From NCBI RefSeq assembly GCF_003352465.1, contig NZ_CP031153.1:1230465-1294464 (forward strand): a DNA stretch of 64,000 nt, read 5' to 3'. This DNA comes from Kordia sp. SMS9. GTDB lineage: Bacteria; Bacteroidota; Bacteroidia; Flavobacteriales; Flavobacteriaceae. The notes beneath the pieces are model-generated. The model saw only the letters and a list, made by a program, of their open reading frames with translations. It searched no databases and was not told where the DNA came from. Positions 15,514 to 24,904 of this stretch are shown here, in pieces (position 1 is the first letter of the stretch; each line of letters opens with the position of its first letter). The position numbers and the translations under genes were made by a program.

Positions 15514-18500
15514 ATGAAAAAAATTACTCTAGCGAAGCGCTTTGCAGGCTCTTTCATTCCCTTGTTAGTGGCATTACTTTTATTAAACACTACCTTTTTA
15601 ACTGCACAGAATACTGTGTATTTTCAAGATGAAGTGATTACAATGCCAAACAATATTTCAACATTTACCTGGAATTCAATGCCAGAATCTGCCAAACTTG
15701 ATGGTGGATATTTTGCTTGGGTTCGTTTCAGTGAAACACCCGTACAAGCAATACAAAATGATTTTGCACAAAGAAATCTAAGACTTATTGAATACTATCC
15801 GGATAAAACATACTTAGTACACGTTCCTGAAAATACGGAAGTATCGTATCTGCAAGAAGCAGGAATCATTTCTGTTATTCCCGTAGATAACAATGTCAAA
15901 AAATCATCACAAATAAAATTAAACAACATTGACGATCATGCGATGGAAGGAAACAGCATGGTAGTTATGTTAGAATATCACGATTTTATTGACAAAAGCT
16001 ATATAAAAAGAACGCTTTCCAACATCAACGCTGTAATTATTAAAGAAGATTACAGCAGTAGTAACTATCTTCAAGTAGCAATTCCTACAAGTCAAGTGGA
16101 TGCGGTAGTATCAAAACCTTTTGTAAAGTGGATTGAATTAATTCCACCACCAGCAATCTTAGAAGACGTTAGAGGTAGAAGCATACACAGATCTTCAAAC
16201 TTAGATTCGCAAACACCAACTGGTAGAAACTATACCGGAGAAGGCGTAGGTTTATTAGTGCGTGATGACGGAGTTGTTGGGCCACATATCGATTTTCAAG
16301 GAAGATTGAACACGGTAACCACAGCAAACACTGGAACACATGGTGACGGTGTGTCTGGAATTATGACAGGAGCCGGAAACTTAAACCCTAGTTTTAGAGG
16401 AATGGCAGCAGGAAGTGATGTATATGTGACGACAATTGCAGTTTCCTTTTTAGATGGTCCTACGGTGGATTTATTTAATGATGGAACAGTACAAATTTCA
16501 AACAACTCATACGGAACCACTTGTAATGGTGGCTATACATCTGCAGCAAGAACAGTAGACACGCAAATAAGTACCATTCCATCTGCATTGCATGTATTTT
16601 CAGCTGGAAATTCTGGAGGTTCTAACTGCGGTTATGGAGCAGGCGCAGGCTGGGGAAATATTACAGGAGGCGCGAAACAAGGAAAAAATGGAATTGCCGT
16701 AGCAAACACGTTCTTCAATGGAAGCTTAGCAAATTCAAGTAGTCGTGGACCAGCATATGACGGACGTATCAAACCAGATATTGCAGCACATGGACAAGAA
16801 CAAGTTTCTACGACAGGAAACAACGGATACCAAACATTTGGAGGAACTTCTGGAGCAGCACCAGGAATTGCAGGTGTAGCAGCGCAACTATACGAAGCAT
16901 ATGCATTGTTAAACGGCGGAAATTTACCCGATTCTGGATTGATCAAAGCAGCGATGTTAAATACAGCGAACGATTACGGAAATACAGGACCTGACTACAG
17001 ATTTGGTTGGGGAATGGTAAATGCATTAAGAGCAGCAATGTTAATTGAAGATGGACGTTACTTAGATGCAACGGTAACGCAAGGAAACAGTAACAATCAC
17101 TCCATTACAGTACCAGCAAATACAAGAGAAGTTCGTTTTATGGTATACTGGGACGATGTTCCAGCAGCAGCAGGCGCAACATCAGCTTTGGTAAATGACC
17201 TAGATTTATTAGTGACAGATCCTAACAGTACTACATACCAACCTTGGATTTTAGATTCCTCACCAATTGCATCTTTCTTAAACTTTCCAGCGGCACCAGG
17301 AACGGATCGTTTGAATAATATGGAACAAGTAGCGATTACCAATCCAACAGCAGGAACGTATACTATTAACGTTAATGGATTAAATGTTCCTTTTGGACCA
17401 CAAAAATATCACGTAGTATATGAAATCATTACAGACGGAATTACACTTACGTATCCAATAGGAGGAGAAAAGTTAACCTCAGGTGCTTCGACTGTAATTC
17501 ACTGGGATTTTAATAATTTGGCAAACTCTACCACAGTACTTGAATTTTCTGGAGACAATGGAGCTAGTTGGTCAAGCATTGTGAGTTTAGCTTCTTCAGC
17601 CAGAAACTTTACATGGTCTATTCCGAGTAATTTAACTTCAGGAGAATGTATGATTCGTGTTACAAACGGTAGCTTTAGTAGTCAATCACCAGTAGCTTTC
17701 TCTGTGGCGCCACAAGCAACAGGAGTTGCTATTTCTCAAATATGTCCCGACGGTGTTACTCTATCTTGGAACGCAGTTTCAGGTGCAAGTTCATACGATA
17801 TTTACCTCTTAGGAGAAAAGTATATGGAAGTAGCTGCCAATACTACAGCCACTAGCATGACAGTTCCTGTACCAAATCCTTTAGATCCAGTTTGGGTAGC
17901 AGTGAGCGCTAAAGGCGGAAACGGCTGGGAATCGTTACGAACGAATGCTATAAATGTGAATGGTGGAGGATTATTCAATTGTCCATTAGCGCAAGATTTA
18001 GCGGTGACGACTATCAATAACATAGAAGATGATTTTAACATACTTTGTAATACAGCGCCAATTATTATTTCGGCAGCTTTACAAAATGATGGAACGGATG
18101 CACAATCAAACTTTACAGTATCGTATCAAATAGGTTCGGGAACTGTAGTGCAAGAAACCTTTACAAATACGTTGGCTTCTGGAGCAAATACAGTGTATAA
18201 CTTTACCACACCTGCTACAGTGACCGCAAATGGAGATACAACGCTTCGTGTGTGGACTTCCTTGACAGGAGATCAATTCCTCATTAATGACGAGCAAACG
18301 CTAGACTTCAGAGCACTTGTTTCTGGAACGACCATTGATTTCTTAGAAGACTTGAACGCTTCTACAGCATTGCCACAAGATTGGACAATTACAAATCCAG
18401 ATTCGCAAACGACTTGGCAAATTAGTCAAAATATTGTTGGAGCAGACGGAAACCCTTCCAACGCCTTTTTCATTGATGGATATAATTATAACAATGCAGG

Positions 18501-19131
18501 AGGTGCGCTGGATACGTTTACAACAGAGTATTTCAATACAATAGTTAATCCAGACGCAACGTTACTATTCAATATTTCAAAAGCACAATACGGTCCTGGT
18601 TTTAGTGATGGTTTACGTGTGGAAGTTTCTACAGATTGTGGCGTATCTTTTACAGAAGTGTACTTTAAAGATGGCGGCAATTTAGCCACGGTTCCAAACA
18701 CAACAAACCTTTGGGAACCAACAGATGCTTCACACTGGAGAGAAGAAATTGTAGACTTAACTCCGTATGTTGGAAACAATATTCTCTTACGATTTGTAAA
18801 TATCAACGATTTTAGTAACAGTACTTTTATTGATGATATCAGAGTTGAAACTACCTTATCTTTAGGAGAAAACACATTGGAGAAAGCAATTACAATGTAT
18901 CCAAACCCTGCAACAAACAATGTAGATATTGCCATCAATACTACGATTGGAAATACGTATGAAATTGAATTGCTCAACAGCATTGGACAAACAATCACCA
19001 AAATTAATGAAACACGTTTTAGTGCCAGCGCACAACAAAAATTAGATGTGTCTGGATTTGATACTGGATTGTACTTTGTAAAAATCAAAGTGGGCGATCA
19101 AGTAGTAACGAAAAAATTGATTGTAAACTAG
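15514..19131 (+). CDS. Secreted S8 subtilisin-like protease with type IX secretion sorting domain
   Basis: A 1205-residue exported serine protease. ATG 15514 is chosen because it opens a good signal peptide (MKKITLAKRFAGSF then a Leu-rich core ending LTAQ); earlier in-frame ATGs would put 40 non-signal residues in front. An N-terminal propeptide-like region precedes the S8 domain (about 230-560), which has catalytic Asp 251 (LLVRDDGV), His 276 (GTHGDGVSG) and Ser 446 (FGGTSGAAPG), plus SAGNSGG. Then come beta-sandwich modules, including an Fn3-like segment (VTLSWNAVSGASSYDIY) and a CARDB-like region. The last ~85 residues (MYPNPATNNVDI ... GLYFVKIKVGDQVVTKKLIVN region) are a T9SS type A sorting domain that directs outer-membrane secretion. 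Confidence 0.92.
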   Translation: MKKITLAKRFAGSFIPLLVALLLLNTTFLTAQNTVYFQDEVITMPNNISTFTWNSMPESAKLDGGYFAWVRFSETPVQAIQNDFAQRNLRLIEYYPDKTYLVHVPENTEVSYLQEAGIISVIPVDNNVKKSSQIKLNNIDDHAMEGNSMVVMLEYHDFIDKSYIKRTLSNINAVIIKEDYSSSNYLQVAIPTSQVDAVVSKPFVKWIELIPPPAILEDVRGRSIHRSSNLDSQTPTGRNYTGEGVGLLVRDDGVVGPHIDFQGRLNTVTTANTGTHGDGVSGIMTGAGNLNPSFRGMAAGSDVYVTTIAVSFLDGPTVDLFNDGTVQISNNSYGTTCNGGYTSAARTVDTQISTIPSALHVFSAGNSGGSNCGYGAGAGWGNITGGAKQGKNGIAVANTFFNGSLANSSSRGPAYDGRIKPDIAAHGQEQVSTTGNNGYQTFGGTSGAAPGIAGVAAQLYEAYALLNGGNLPDSGLIKAAMLNTANDYGNTGPDYRFGWGMVNALRAAMLIEDGRYLDATVTQGNSNNHSITVPANTREVRFMVYWDDVPAAAGATSALVNDLDLLVTDPNSTTYQPWILDSSPIASFLNFPAAPGTDRLNNMEQVAITNPTAGTYTINVNGLNVPFGPQKYHVVYEIITDGITLTYPIGGEKLTSGASTVIHWDFNNLANSTTVLEFSGDNGASWSSIVSLASSARNFTWSIPSNLTSGECMIRVTNGSFSSQSPVAFSVAPQATGVAISQICPDGVTLSWNAVSGASSYDIYLLGEKYMEVAANTTATSMTVPVPNPLDPVWVAVSAKGGNGWESLRTNAINVNGGGLFNCPLAQDLAVTTINNIEDDFNILCNTAPIIISAALQNDGTDAQSNFTVSYQIGSGTVVQETFTNTLASGANTVYNFTTPATVTANGDTTLRVWTSLTGDQFLINDEQTLDFRALVSGTTIDFLEDLNASTALPQDWTITNPDSQTTWQISQNIVGADGNPSNAFFIDGYNYNNAGGALDTFTTEYFNTIVNPDATLLFNISKAQYGPGFSDGLRVEVSTDCGVSFTEVYFKDGGNLATVPNTTNLWEPTDASHWREEIVDLTPYVGNNILLRFVNINDFSNSTFIDDIRVETTLSLGENTLEKAITMYPNPATNNVDIAINTTIGNTYEIELLNSIGQTITKINETRFSASAQQKLDVSGFDTGLYFVKIKVGDQVVTKKLIVN

Positions 19132-19166
19132 AAACGCATCACCCATCCAACCATGTATACAAGAAG

Positions 19167-19198
19167 TCCTGAGAATTCATATTCTCGGGATTTTTTTT
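19167..19198 (+). terminator. Rho-independent terminator of the subtilase gene
   Basis: Stem TCCTGAGAAT (19167-19176) / ATTCTCGGGA (19181-19190) with loop TCAT, followed by eight T. Confidence 0.92.
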
Positions 19199-19399
19199 GT
19201 GATAACACAGAAGATAGATTTTCCTTATCTATTTTTAAATAACTATATAGAAATTTTATAAAAAACAACCTTTTCAGAAGCGTTTTTACAAGCTAAAAAC
19301 ACATTTAAAACCACTTTGTTTGTTTGGTGAAAAACCACGCTAAAAACCACTTTAAAATGATAAATAGGGAAGTTGAGACTGACTTTGCGTAAATCTTCT

Positions 19400-20083
19400 C
19401 TAAGCATCCAAAATTTGCTGTAAAACTTCCTTCTTCAGTCGAACGCTGATCGGAATGGTATGATCGCCGATTACAATTTGATTTCCTGTAATTTCTGAAA
19501 CATGTGTTTTAGAAATCAAATACGATTTATGTGTTTGTACAAAAATAGAATCAGGCAAATGGTCTCGCAATTGTTTTAAGGTTGAATGTGTAACGATCGT
19601 TTCATCAGTAGTCACAATTTTGACATAATTCTGCATCGCTTCCACAAATAAAATTTCGTTGAGGTGAATTTTTTTGAGCGATTTGTCACTTTTTACAAAA
19701 AACACCTGTTCGTCTTCGGTTGTTTTGGTCAAACGATAGACTTTATTTACGGCTTGCAAAAAACGTTCAAACGAAATAGGTTTCACCAAATAATCAATTA
19801 CTTCATACGAAAAACTCTCCAATGCATATTGCGGATACGCCGTTGTCATAATGACGGGTGGGGAAGAAGCTAAACTTTTCAGCCAATCCAATCCGGAAAC
19901 TATCGGCATATTAATGTCCAAAAAAATTAAATCTACACTTTGTTGATGTAAAATTTCATTCGCTTGAAGCGCATTTTTACACACACCAACTACATTCAAA
20001 AAAGAAATAGCATCGCAATAGGCTTGCAAGCCTTTTCGTGCTAACGGTTCATCGTCAATTAATATGCAGTTTAGTATGTTCAT
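19400..20083 (-). CDS. LytTR family response regulator
   Basis: A 227-residue response regulator. The receiver domain (1-115) has the acidic pair IDDEP near residue 10, phospho-acceptor Asp 56 in FLDINMP, and a conserved Lys in VKPISFERF. The LytTR DNA-binding domain (about 128-225) shows ILFVEAMQNYVKIVT and FVQTHKSYLI. Its start overlaps the stop of the kinase gene by 4 bp (ATGA), so the two are translationally coupled. Targets are unknown; LytTR regulators often control neighbouring or envelope genes. Confidence 0.93.
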   Translation of the reverse strand: MNILNCILIDDEPLARKGLQAYCDAISFLNVVGVCKNALQANEILHQQSVDLIFLDINMPIVSGLDWLKSLASSPPVIMTTAYPQYALESFSYEVIDYLVKPISFERFLQAVNKVYRLTKTTEDEQVFFVKSDKSLKKIHLNEILFVEAMQNYVKIVTTDETIVTHSTLKQLRDHLPDSIFVQTHKSYLISKTHVSEITGNQIVIGDHTIPISVRLKKEVLQQILDA

Positions 20084-21126
20084 GAAAGATCAATTATTAA
20101 ATCAACGTTATAAAAATCCTTTTCGTCAGTAATTTTCAAGTCATGTTTTTCTGGATATAAAAGCGCCAATCGTCGGTGTACATTTTGCAAACCAACACCG
20201 CCAAAACTTTGTTGTTGTAGCGTTTGATCGGTAGAATTTTGTACGGACAACTGTACTTTTTGTTGCGCTTCTTCAATAGTAATCACAATCGTATTTTTTT
20301 TGGCTTCATCATGATGACTGATATGTTTGAAAGCATTTTCAATAAAAGGTGTGAGCAATAATGGCGCAATTTTCAATGAAGTATTTTCAAAATCAATCGT
20401 ATATGTTACTGAAATATCATCACCTTTCCGGATGCTTTCCAAGCGAATGTATTGCGATACATAATCGAGTTCTTTTTCCAAATCAATCAACGCTTCACTA
20501 CTTTCATACAATTGATAGCGCAACAAGCCTGAAAACTGTAACAAAGTATCTTTTGCCAACGCATTATTATTGCCAATCAAATGATACACACTGTTAATGC
20601 CGTTGAACAAAAAGTGTGGATTTAACTGTGCTTTTAAATATTTTAATTCCGTTTGATGTGTCTCTTTCAATAACTCTTGTTTGGCGCGTTCTGACTTGCG
20701 ATATTCAAACAAAAAGCGATACAAAAACCCGAAAACGGAATACAAAACGTGAAAAAATGCATTTTGAACAAACACCGAAAAAATGACAAGAGGTAAAGAA
20801 ACAGCAGAATCGAGCAAATTATAGTGAATGGCAACTCGCGTATCTAAGTAACTTTCCACGAAAGTGATGCCTACCAAAAATAGCAACGAATAAGTCCAAA
20901 ATTTCACCTTTTTATGTTTGATAAAAAACGCAGGAACGAGCCAAAAAACTTGAATATAGCACAAAAACGCATTAAAAAACATGCCGTAATTATATACAAT
21001 TGCTAATGAGCCAGAATCATTATCAAAGCCCATCCAAGTTAAATTTCCTGTGGTGATGTACACATAATTCAACACCCAAAAAAGAAGATGCGCTAAGACT
21101 AGTATGTACAGTTTTGTTTTGGACAT
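20080..21126 (-). CDS. LytS/YehU-type sensor histidine kinase
   Basis: A 348-residue membrane kinase partnered with the LytTR regulator. The N-terminal half has four hydrophobic helices (within about 5-140) and no obvious periplasmic sensor. The His_kinase (PF06580) domain begins with LKYLKAQLNPHFLFNGINSV, phospho-acceptor His 171 counted from the chosen start. The C-terminal HATPase shows PLLLTPFIENAFKH (N-box) and GGVGLQNVHRRL (G-box). MSKTKLY at 21126 is preferred over the upstream Met at 21147, which would overlap a dispersed repeat copy. Confidence 0.92.
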   Translation of the reverse strand: MSKTKLYILVLAHLLFWVLNYVYITTGNLTWMGFDNDSGSLAIVYNYGMFFNAFLCYIQVFWLVPAFFIKHKKVKFWTYSLLFLVGITFVESYLDTRVAIHYNLLDSAVSLPLVIFSVFVQNAFFHVLYSVFGFLYRFLFEYRKSERAKQELLKETHQTELKYLKAQLNPHFLFNGINSVYHLIGNNNALAKDTLLQFSGLLRYQLYESSEALIDLEKELDYVSQYIRLESIRKGDDISVTYTIDFENTSLKIAPLLLTPFIENAFKHISHHDEAKKNTIVITIEEAQQKVQLSVQNSTDQTLQQQSFGGVGLQNVHRRLALLYPEKHDLKITDEKDFYNVDLIIDLS

Positions 21127-21149
21127 GATTTTATATTGAAATACCATAA

Positions 21150-21180
21150 AACGTCATGCTGAACTTGATTCAGCGTCTGA
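21150..21180 (+). repeat. Dispersed CGTCAT...CTTGATTCAG repeat, copy 1
   Basis: The segment reads CGTCATGCTGAACTTGATT then CAGCGTCTGA. It has a small internal dyad (CTGAA/TTCAG). Related copies are at 22459-22490, 24865-24895, 50441-50469, 50557-50598 and 54821-54853. It fills the spacer between the serine hydrolase stop and the kinase start. Confidence 0.8.
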
Positions 21181-22281
21181 CTACAAAAGCGATATCAAAG
21201 TAAAACATAAATTATCAATATTTGGACCTTGCGGACTAAAGGCTGAAACATTGGACAGGAGCAAAGCGGCCTTTTTGTTTTTCTTATCAACAATCATACA
21301 CGATAAATAGCCGCCAGTGCCACCATTGTGAAACAACACGGTTTTTCCTTCTTTGGTTACAATATGCCAGCCCAAACCCATTTGAACCATTTTATTAATA
21401 TCAATCGTAGCTTGTTGCGGCACATTATAAATTGTATCATCTTCAAAGTTTTTACGGATAAATTTCTCCATATCAACTACATTCGATTTCATTCCACCAG
21501 CACCAACCAAGGCGTCTGTAAAATCCCAATTAGACGTTTCGGTGCCGTCAGGTTGCAACCCTTTTACCAACTGTGAAGCATCTATTTTTGATAAAAGCGT
21601 TGTAGTGTGACTCATTCCTAAAGGTTTTAAAATCGTTTCTTGCAGCAAATCTTCATAGGTTTTCTTAGTTTTTTCTGTGAGAACATATCCTAACAATCCA
21701 GCACCTAAATTGGAATAGGCACTCACTTTTCCAGGTTCATTGTCGAGTGTAAATTCACTTTTTAAATATTCGTGCAACATTTCAACGGTGTAGTCTTTAT
21801 ACGGATTCGCCATGTTTTTTTCCAACAGTGGAAAGATATTTTGTGGCAATCTTGGCAAACCTGAAGTATGATTGGAAAGCATTTGTAGCGTAATTTCTGT
21901 TGCCTTTTCAGGGGAATTTTCCATTGAAAACGGTAACACATTAACCAATTTGTCATTCAGTTGAAGGTTTCCTGCATGAATTTGATGCGAAAGTAGGAGC
22001 GAGGTAAACACTTTCGTATTAGAGCCAATTTCAAAAATAGCGTCTTTATTATCTATATGTTGAAGGGAATCGTTTTGGCGAATAATTCCGATATACTTGG
22101 TGGTTTCGCCATCAATCAGCGCAATAGAAAGCTGTGTATTATTCGGAAAAAGTGCTGCATTTTCGCCAATCACTTTGGCGATTTCGGCAGACATGTTGCT
22201 TGTATCAATCGCGTTGACGGCTTTTTCTTGCGAAAACACCGAAAGGAAAATAATGCAAAAATAAAGGAGTGTTCGTTTCAT
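21181..22281 (-). CDS. Beta-lactamase-related serine hydrolase (class C/PBP4-like fold)
   Basis: A 366-residue exported hydrolase. An N-terminal signal peptide (MKRTLLYFCIIFLSVFS) is followed by the beta-lactamase fold: the SxxK motif as SNTK at residues 87-90 in FEIGSNTKVFTSLLL, YSNLGAGLLGY as the YxN motif, and HNGGTGGY in place of the KTG triad. This pattern fits class C-like esterases and D-aminopeptidases as much as true beta-lactamases, so resistance should not be assumed. It is upstream of the LytTR kinase/regulator pair on the same strand (54-bp spacer), so co-expression is possible. Inverted copies of the dispersed repeat lie on both sides. Confidence 0.85.
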   Translation of the reverse strand: MKRTLLYFCIIFLSVFSQEKAVNAIDTSNMSAEIAKVIGENAALFPNNTQLSIALIDGETTKYIGIIRQNDSLQHIDNKDAIFEIGSNTKVFTSLLLSHQIHAGNLQLNDKLVNVLPFSMENSPEKATEITLQMLSNHTSGLPRLPQNIFPLLEKNMANPYKDYTVEMLHEYLKSEFTLDNEPGKVSAYSNLGAGLLGYVLTEKTKKTYEDLLQETILKPLGMSHTTTLLSKIDASQLVKGLQPDGTETSNWDFTDALVGAGGMKSNVVDMEKFIRKNFEDDTIYNVPQQATIDINKMVQMGLGWHIVTKEGKTVLFHNGGTGGYLSCMIVDKKNKKAALLLSNVSAFSPQGPNIDNLCFTLISLL

Positions 22282-22381
22282 GATGATTGTTTTTTAATAC
22301 TTCAAAATAAGCACATTAAACGAACACTATGCAATTCGTTTGACGAACGTATACAAGTTTTTGATGAACGTCAGTGAAACT

Positions 22382-22417
22382 CAACTTTGAAAAGCCCATC
22401 GGGCATATTTAAAGTTG
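22382..22417. repeat. Nested inverted repeat in the spacer upstream of the serine hydrolase
   Basis: Outer arms CAACTTT (22382-22388) and AAAGTTG (22411-22417) enclose an inner GCCC-ATC-GGGC stem (22394-22404). It looks like a hairpin within the spacer between two minus-strand genes, with no T-run. Confidence 0.4.
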
Positions 22418-22458
22418 TAAGTTGAACGGATCTTATTAAATGAATTTTCAATTGTTAT

Positions 22459-22490
22459 GAGATGCTGAATCAAGCTCAGAATGACGCCTT
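22459..22490 (-). repeat. Dispersed CGTCAT...CTTGATTCAG repeat, copy 2 (inverted)
   Basis: On the minus strand it reads GGCGTCATTCTGAGCTTGA then TTCAGCATCTC. It shares the CGTCAT, CTTGA and TTCAG blocks with copies 1 and 3 but lies in the opposite orientation, 11 bp past the stop of the 174-aa gene on the left side of its frame. Confidence 0.75.
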
Positions 22491-22501
22491 CAAACAAACT
22501 T

Positions 22502-23026
22502 TTACTCCTTAATATCTTTCATTTCCATTGTATTCTCCGGAATTTTCATAGCAGTTTTAAAATCTGGAAAATATGCAATAATAGCGCCTGAATCTTTCAT
22601 TTCTTTCGCTTCTACAAACGTCCATCTTTTAGCAGTTTCATTATAAAAGCCTAGCATATAACTCGTAGAAACAATGCGCTTGTCTTTCATTTTCATGACA
22701 TTGTAGTTTTCTACATAACAACGATGTTCGCCTTGTTCTTTTACCACATCAGATACTGATTTTGTTTCGGCAATTTCATATACAAAACCTTCGTCATTCA
22801 TTTGTTTAAAAGTAGATTCTAAATATTTTTCCATGACTTCCGCTCCACCAGCCGCATTCAAAATATTGGGATGTGTATACGTAAGTAAGGTTTTAAAATC
22901 TTGTTTCAAAGTTGCATTACAAGCCGCTTGTGCGTCTCTCATAGCCGTTGCTTTGAGTGCTTTCATATCCTGTGAAAAAACCTGTGTAGCACAAAATACA
23001 AATAGGAGGAACGTGATTTTTTTCAT
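22502..23026 (-). CDS. Exported hypothetical protein (SnoaL/NTF2-like size)
   Basis: 174 residues from MKKITFLLFVFCATQVFSQ, a standard signal peptide; an upstream Met at 23062 would put a non-signal extension ahead of it and run into the terminator region. The mature protein has an alternation of helix (KATAMRDAQAACNATLKQDFKTLL region) and strands with paired aromatic residues (YCY-type RCYVENYNVMKMKD, MLGFYNETAKRWTFVEA), which resembles an NTF2-like fold, but I cannot assign a family firmly. It lies downstream of the SPFH gene's terminator, so it has its own promoter. Confidence 0.7.
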   Translation of the reverse strand: MKKITFLLFVFCATQVFSQDMKALKATAMRDAQAACNATLKQDFKTLLTYTHPNILNAAGGAEVMEKYLESTFKQMNDEGFVYEIAETKSVSDVVKEQGEHRCYVENYNVMKMKDKRIVSTSYMLGFYNETAKRWTFVEAKEMKDSGAIIAYFPDFKTAMKIPENTMEMKDIKE

Positions 23027-23065
23027 AATAATACGTTGTTTGTTAAGGTTAAAGATACACATAAA

Positions 23066-23097
23066 AAAAAACCCGAAACGTTCAATTTCGGGTTTTT
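23066..23097 (-). terminator. Rho-independent terminator of the SPFH gene
   Basis: Stem CCCGAAA (23072-23078) / TTTCGGG (23086-23092). On the minus strand it is followed by a run of nine U (23063-23071 is A9). It lies 16 bp past the SPFH stop. Confidence 0.92.
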
Positions 23098-23112
23098 GAA
23101 AAGTACTACGAA

Positions 23113-24048
23113 TTATAGCTCATCTTTTTTGTTATTTTTTGTCTTTTTCATCGCTTCACCAATTTGATTACTTGCCGTAAAACTAGCCACCATATCGTTT
23201 AACATATTGCTTCCTGCTTGTGGTGAGTTTGGTAGTAAAATCAAATTACTGTTGGTTTCCTGTCCAATAGCTTGTAGCGTATCGTAATGCTGTGTTACTA
23301 CGATTAAGGCAGAAGCTTCCTGCGAATTGATACCTACTTTGTTCAATACTTCAACAGATTCTTCCAAACCGCGCGCAATTTCACGACGCTGATCGGCAAT
23401 ACCTTGTCCTTGCAAACGCTTGCTTTCTGCTTCTGCTTTTGCTTTTTCAACGATTAAAATACGTTGTGCATCACCTTCGTACTGCGCTGCTGTTTTTTCT
23501 CTATCAGCCGCATTAATTCGGTTCATGGCAGCTTTTACTTGCGCATCCGGATCAATATCGGTAACTAAGGTTTTAATGATGTCATATCCGTATTCCATCA
23601 TGGCATCGTTCAATTCTGCTTTTACGGCAATGGCAATGTCATCTTTCTTTACAAAGACATCATCCAATTTCATTTTTGGCACTTCGGCACGTACAACGTC
23701 AAAAACATACGAGGTAATTTGATCGTGCGGATAATCCAACTTATAAAAAGCGTCGTACACTTTGTCTCTAATCACTTTGTATTGAACAGAAACTTTTAAA
23801 CGCACAAAAACGTCGTCTAAAGTTTTGGTTTCAATAATAACGTCTAATTGCTGAATTTTTAAACTTAATTTTCCTGCAATTCTATCCATCAGCGGAATTT
23901 TTAACTGTAATCCTGACTGACGAATGCTTTGAAAACGACCAAAACGCTCAATAATAGCAGCGGTTTGTTGTTTTACAATAAAAAAGGTTCCTAATAGGAT
24001 AATAATGGCAAGTACTCCTGCAACAACATAGTATGGGCTTATTGGCAT
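23113..24048 (-). CDS. SPFH/Band 7 (stomatin-like) membrane protein
   Basis: A 311-residue membrane-raft type protein. There is one N-terminal transmembrane helix (about 6-25), then the Band 7 domain (about 25-190: QQTAAIIERFGRFQSIRQSGL then FVRLKVSVQYKVI), and an Ala/Glu-rich coiled-coil (about 185-240: ADREKTAAQYEGDAQRI, EKAKAEAESKRLQGQG). The C-terminal stretch ends in Lys/Asn-rich sequence. The order matches stomatin/hypersensitive-induced-response-like proteins that form oligomeric rings. The client or role here is unknown; no NfeD partner is adjacent. Confidence 0.92.
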   Translation of the reverse strand: MPISPYYVVAGVLAIIILLGTFFIVKQQTAAIIERFGRFQSIRQSGLQLKIPLMDRIAGKLSLKIQQLDVIIETKTLDDVFVRLKVSVQYKVIRDKVYDAFYKLDYPHDQITSYVFDVVRAEVPKMKLDDVFVKKDDIAIAVKAELNDAMMEYGYDIIKTLVTDIDPDAQVKAAMNRINAADREKTAAQYEGDAQRILIVEKAKAEAESKRLQGQGIADQRREIARGLEESVEVLNKVGINSQEASALIVVTQHYDTLQAIGQETNSNLILLPNSPQAGSNMLNDMVASFTASNQIGEAMKKTKNNKKDEL

Positions 24049-24106
24049 AATCTGTAATGTTTAAAATGTTAGTATATAAAAATAATCGTTTTTGCGTAAA
24101 AAAAGA

Positions 24107-24114
24107 TACATTTG
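24107..24114 (+). promoter_or_regulatory. Putative -7 box upstream of the barrel protein gene
   Basis: TACATTTG fits the Bacteroidota TAnnTTTG box, 29 bp before the ATG at 24143. The nearest TTG is only 12 bp upstream rather than about 19, so the -33 element is not convincing. Confidence 0.35.
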
Positions 24115-24142
24115 CGAACTTTAAAATTTTAAGTTTCCCCAA

Positions 24143-24793
24143 ATGCAAAAACCTACGTACTTTACATTAGTAGCAATTACACTACTTTTTGTTACAAATT
24201 CGTTCGCTCAAGGTCGCTATGACAACTATAATCGCTTAGGAATATCCGCCGGAATTCATCAATTTGACATTCGTACCAACGATTTAGTCACTACAAAATC
24301 AACGGGTTTTCAAGCAGGTTTATCCACGCGCGGAACGGTTGCTCGACATTTTGACATGATCTATTTTTTACATCTTAATTTTCACGAATTCAATGTTATG
24401 GGAAGGCAAACGTTGCTCTCTGAAAATGTGGAAATTCCCTTTAACCTGTTGGCTGCCAAAGTAGGAGTGTTGGGAAGTTATAAAATCATCGAGAAACATT
24501 TGAGTGTAGAATTTGGTCCAGCCTTACAACTTTCAGATAAATTTGAAATTGATAGCGAGTTTGAAGACTTTATTTTACAAGGATACGACACATTTACCGC
24601 AAAAGAAGCACGCCAAACATCGCAATTCAATTTGATGGGCGTTATTGGAGTTTCGGCAGGATTTCAATCGTTTAAAATCTCTTTGCAATACGAATATGGA
24701 TTTTCCAACGTTTTAAGTAAACTCACAGTTGACAATAACAAACTCAAAGGAAACATAGAACAGTTGAGTGTTTTAGCCACCTTCTATTTGTAA
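24143..24793 (+). CDS. Outer-membrane beta-barrel protein (PorT-like)
   Basis: A 216-residue exported protein with signal peptide (ends NSFAQ) and a succession of amphipathic strands with aromatic ends (LGISAGIHQFDIR, FDMIYFLHLNFHEF, FKISLQYEYGFSNV, LSVLATFYL). The final residue pattern (aromatic-Leu at the C-terminus) is a typical barrel end. The size and strand pattern match the outer membrane beta-barrel family that includes PorT, but it need not be the type IX secretion PorT itself. Divergent from the SPFH gene; a bidirectional terminator follows. Confidence 0.78.
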   Translation: MQKPTYFTLVAITLLFVTNSFAQGRYDNYNRLGISAGIHQFDIRTNDLVTTKSTGFQAGLSTRGTVARHFDMIYFLHLNFHEFNVMGRQTLLSENVEIPFNLLAAKVGVLGSYKIIEKHLSVEFGPALQLSDKFEIDSEFEDFILQGYDTFTAKEARQTSQFNLMGVIGVSAGFQSFKISLQYEYGFSNVLSKLTVDNNKLKGNIEQLSVLATFYL

Positions 24794-24803
24794 GTAACAC
24801 GAA

Positions 24804-24832
24804 AAAAGAGCGCCGATAAACGCTCTTTTTTT
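24804..24832. terminator. Bidirectional rho-independent terminator
   Basis: Stem AGAGCG (24807-24812) / CGCTCT (24821-24826) flanked by A6 on the left and T7 on the right, so it can terminate both the barrel gene (plus) and the gltX-OmpA unit (minus). Confidence 0.88.
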
Positions 24833-24864
24833 AATTTTATATTTTCTCAAAACAGTATTTAAAA

Positions 24865-24895
24865 AACGTCATGCTGAACTTGATTCAGTATCACA
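24865..24895 (+). repeat. Dispersed CGTCAT...CTTGATTCAG repeat, copy 3
   Basis: The first 25 bases from AACGTC through TTCAG are identical to copy 1, then it continues TATCACA. It lies between the terminator and the end of the OmpA-like gene. Confidence 0.8.
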
Positions 24896-24904
24896 CATTA
24901 TATA

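Noticed and set aside
18486..19088. 200-codon minus-strand ORF opposite the subtilase 3' end
   Set aside because: Lies within the T9SS sorting and sandwich domains of the subtilase, and its translation has no recognisable motif.
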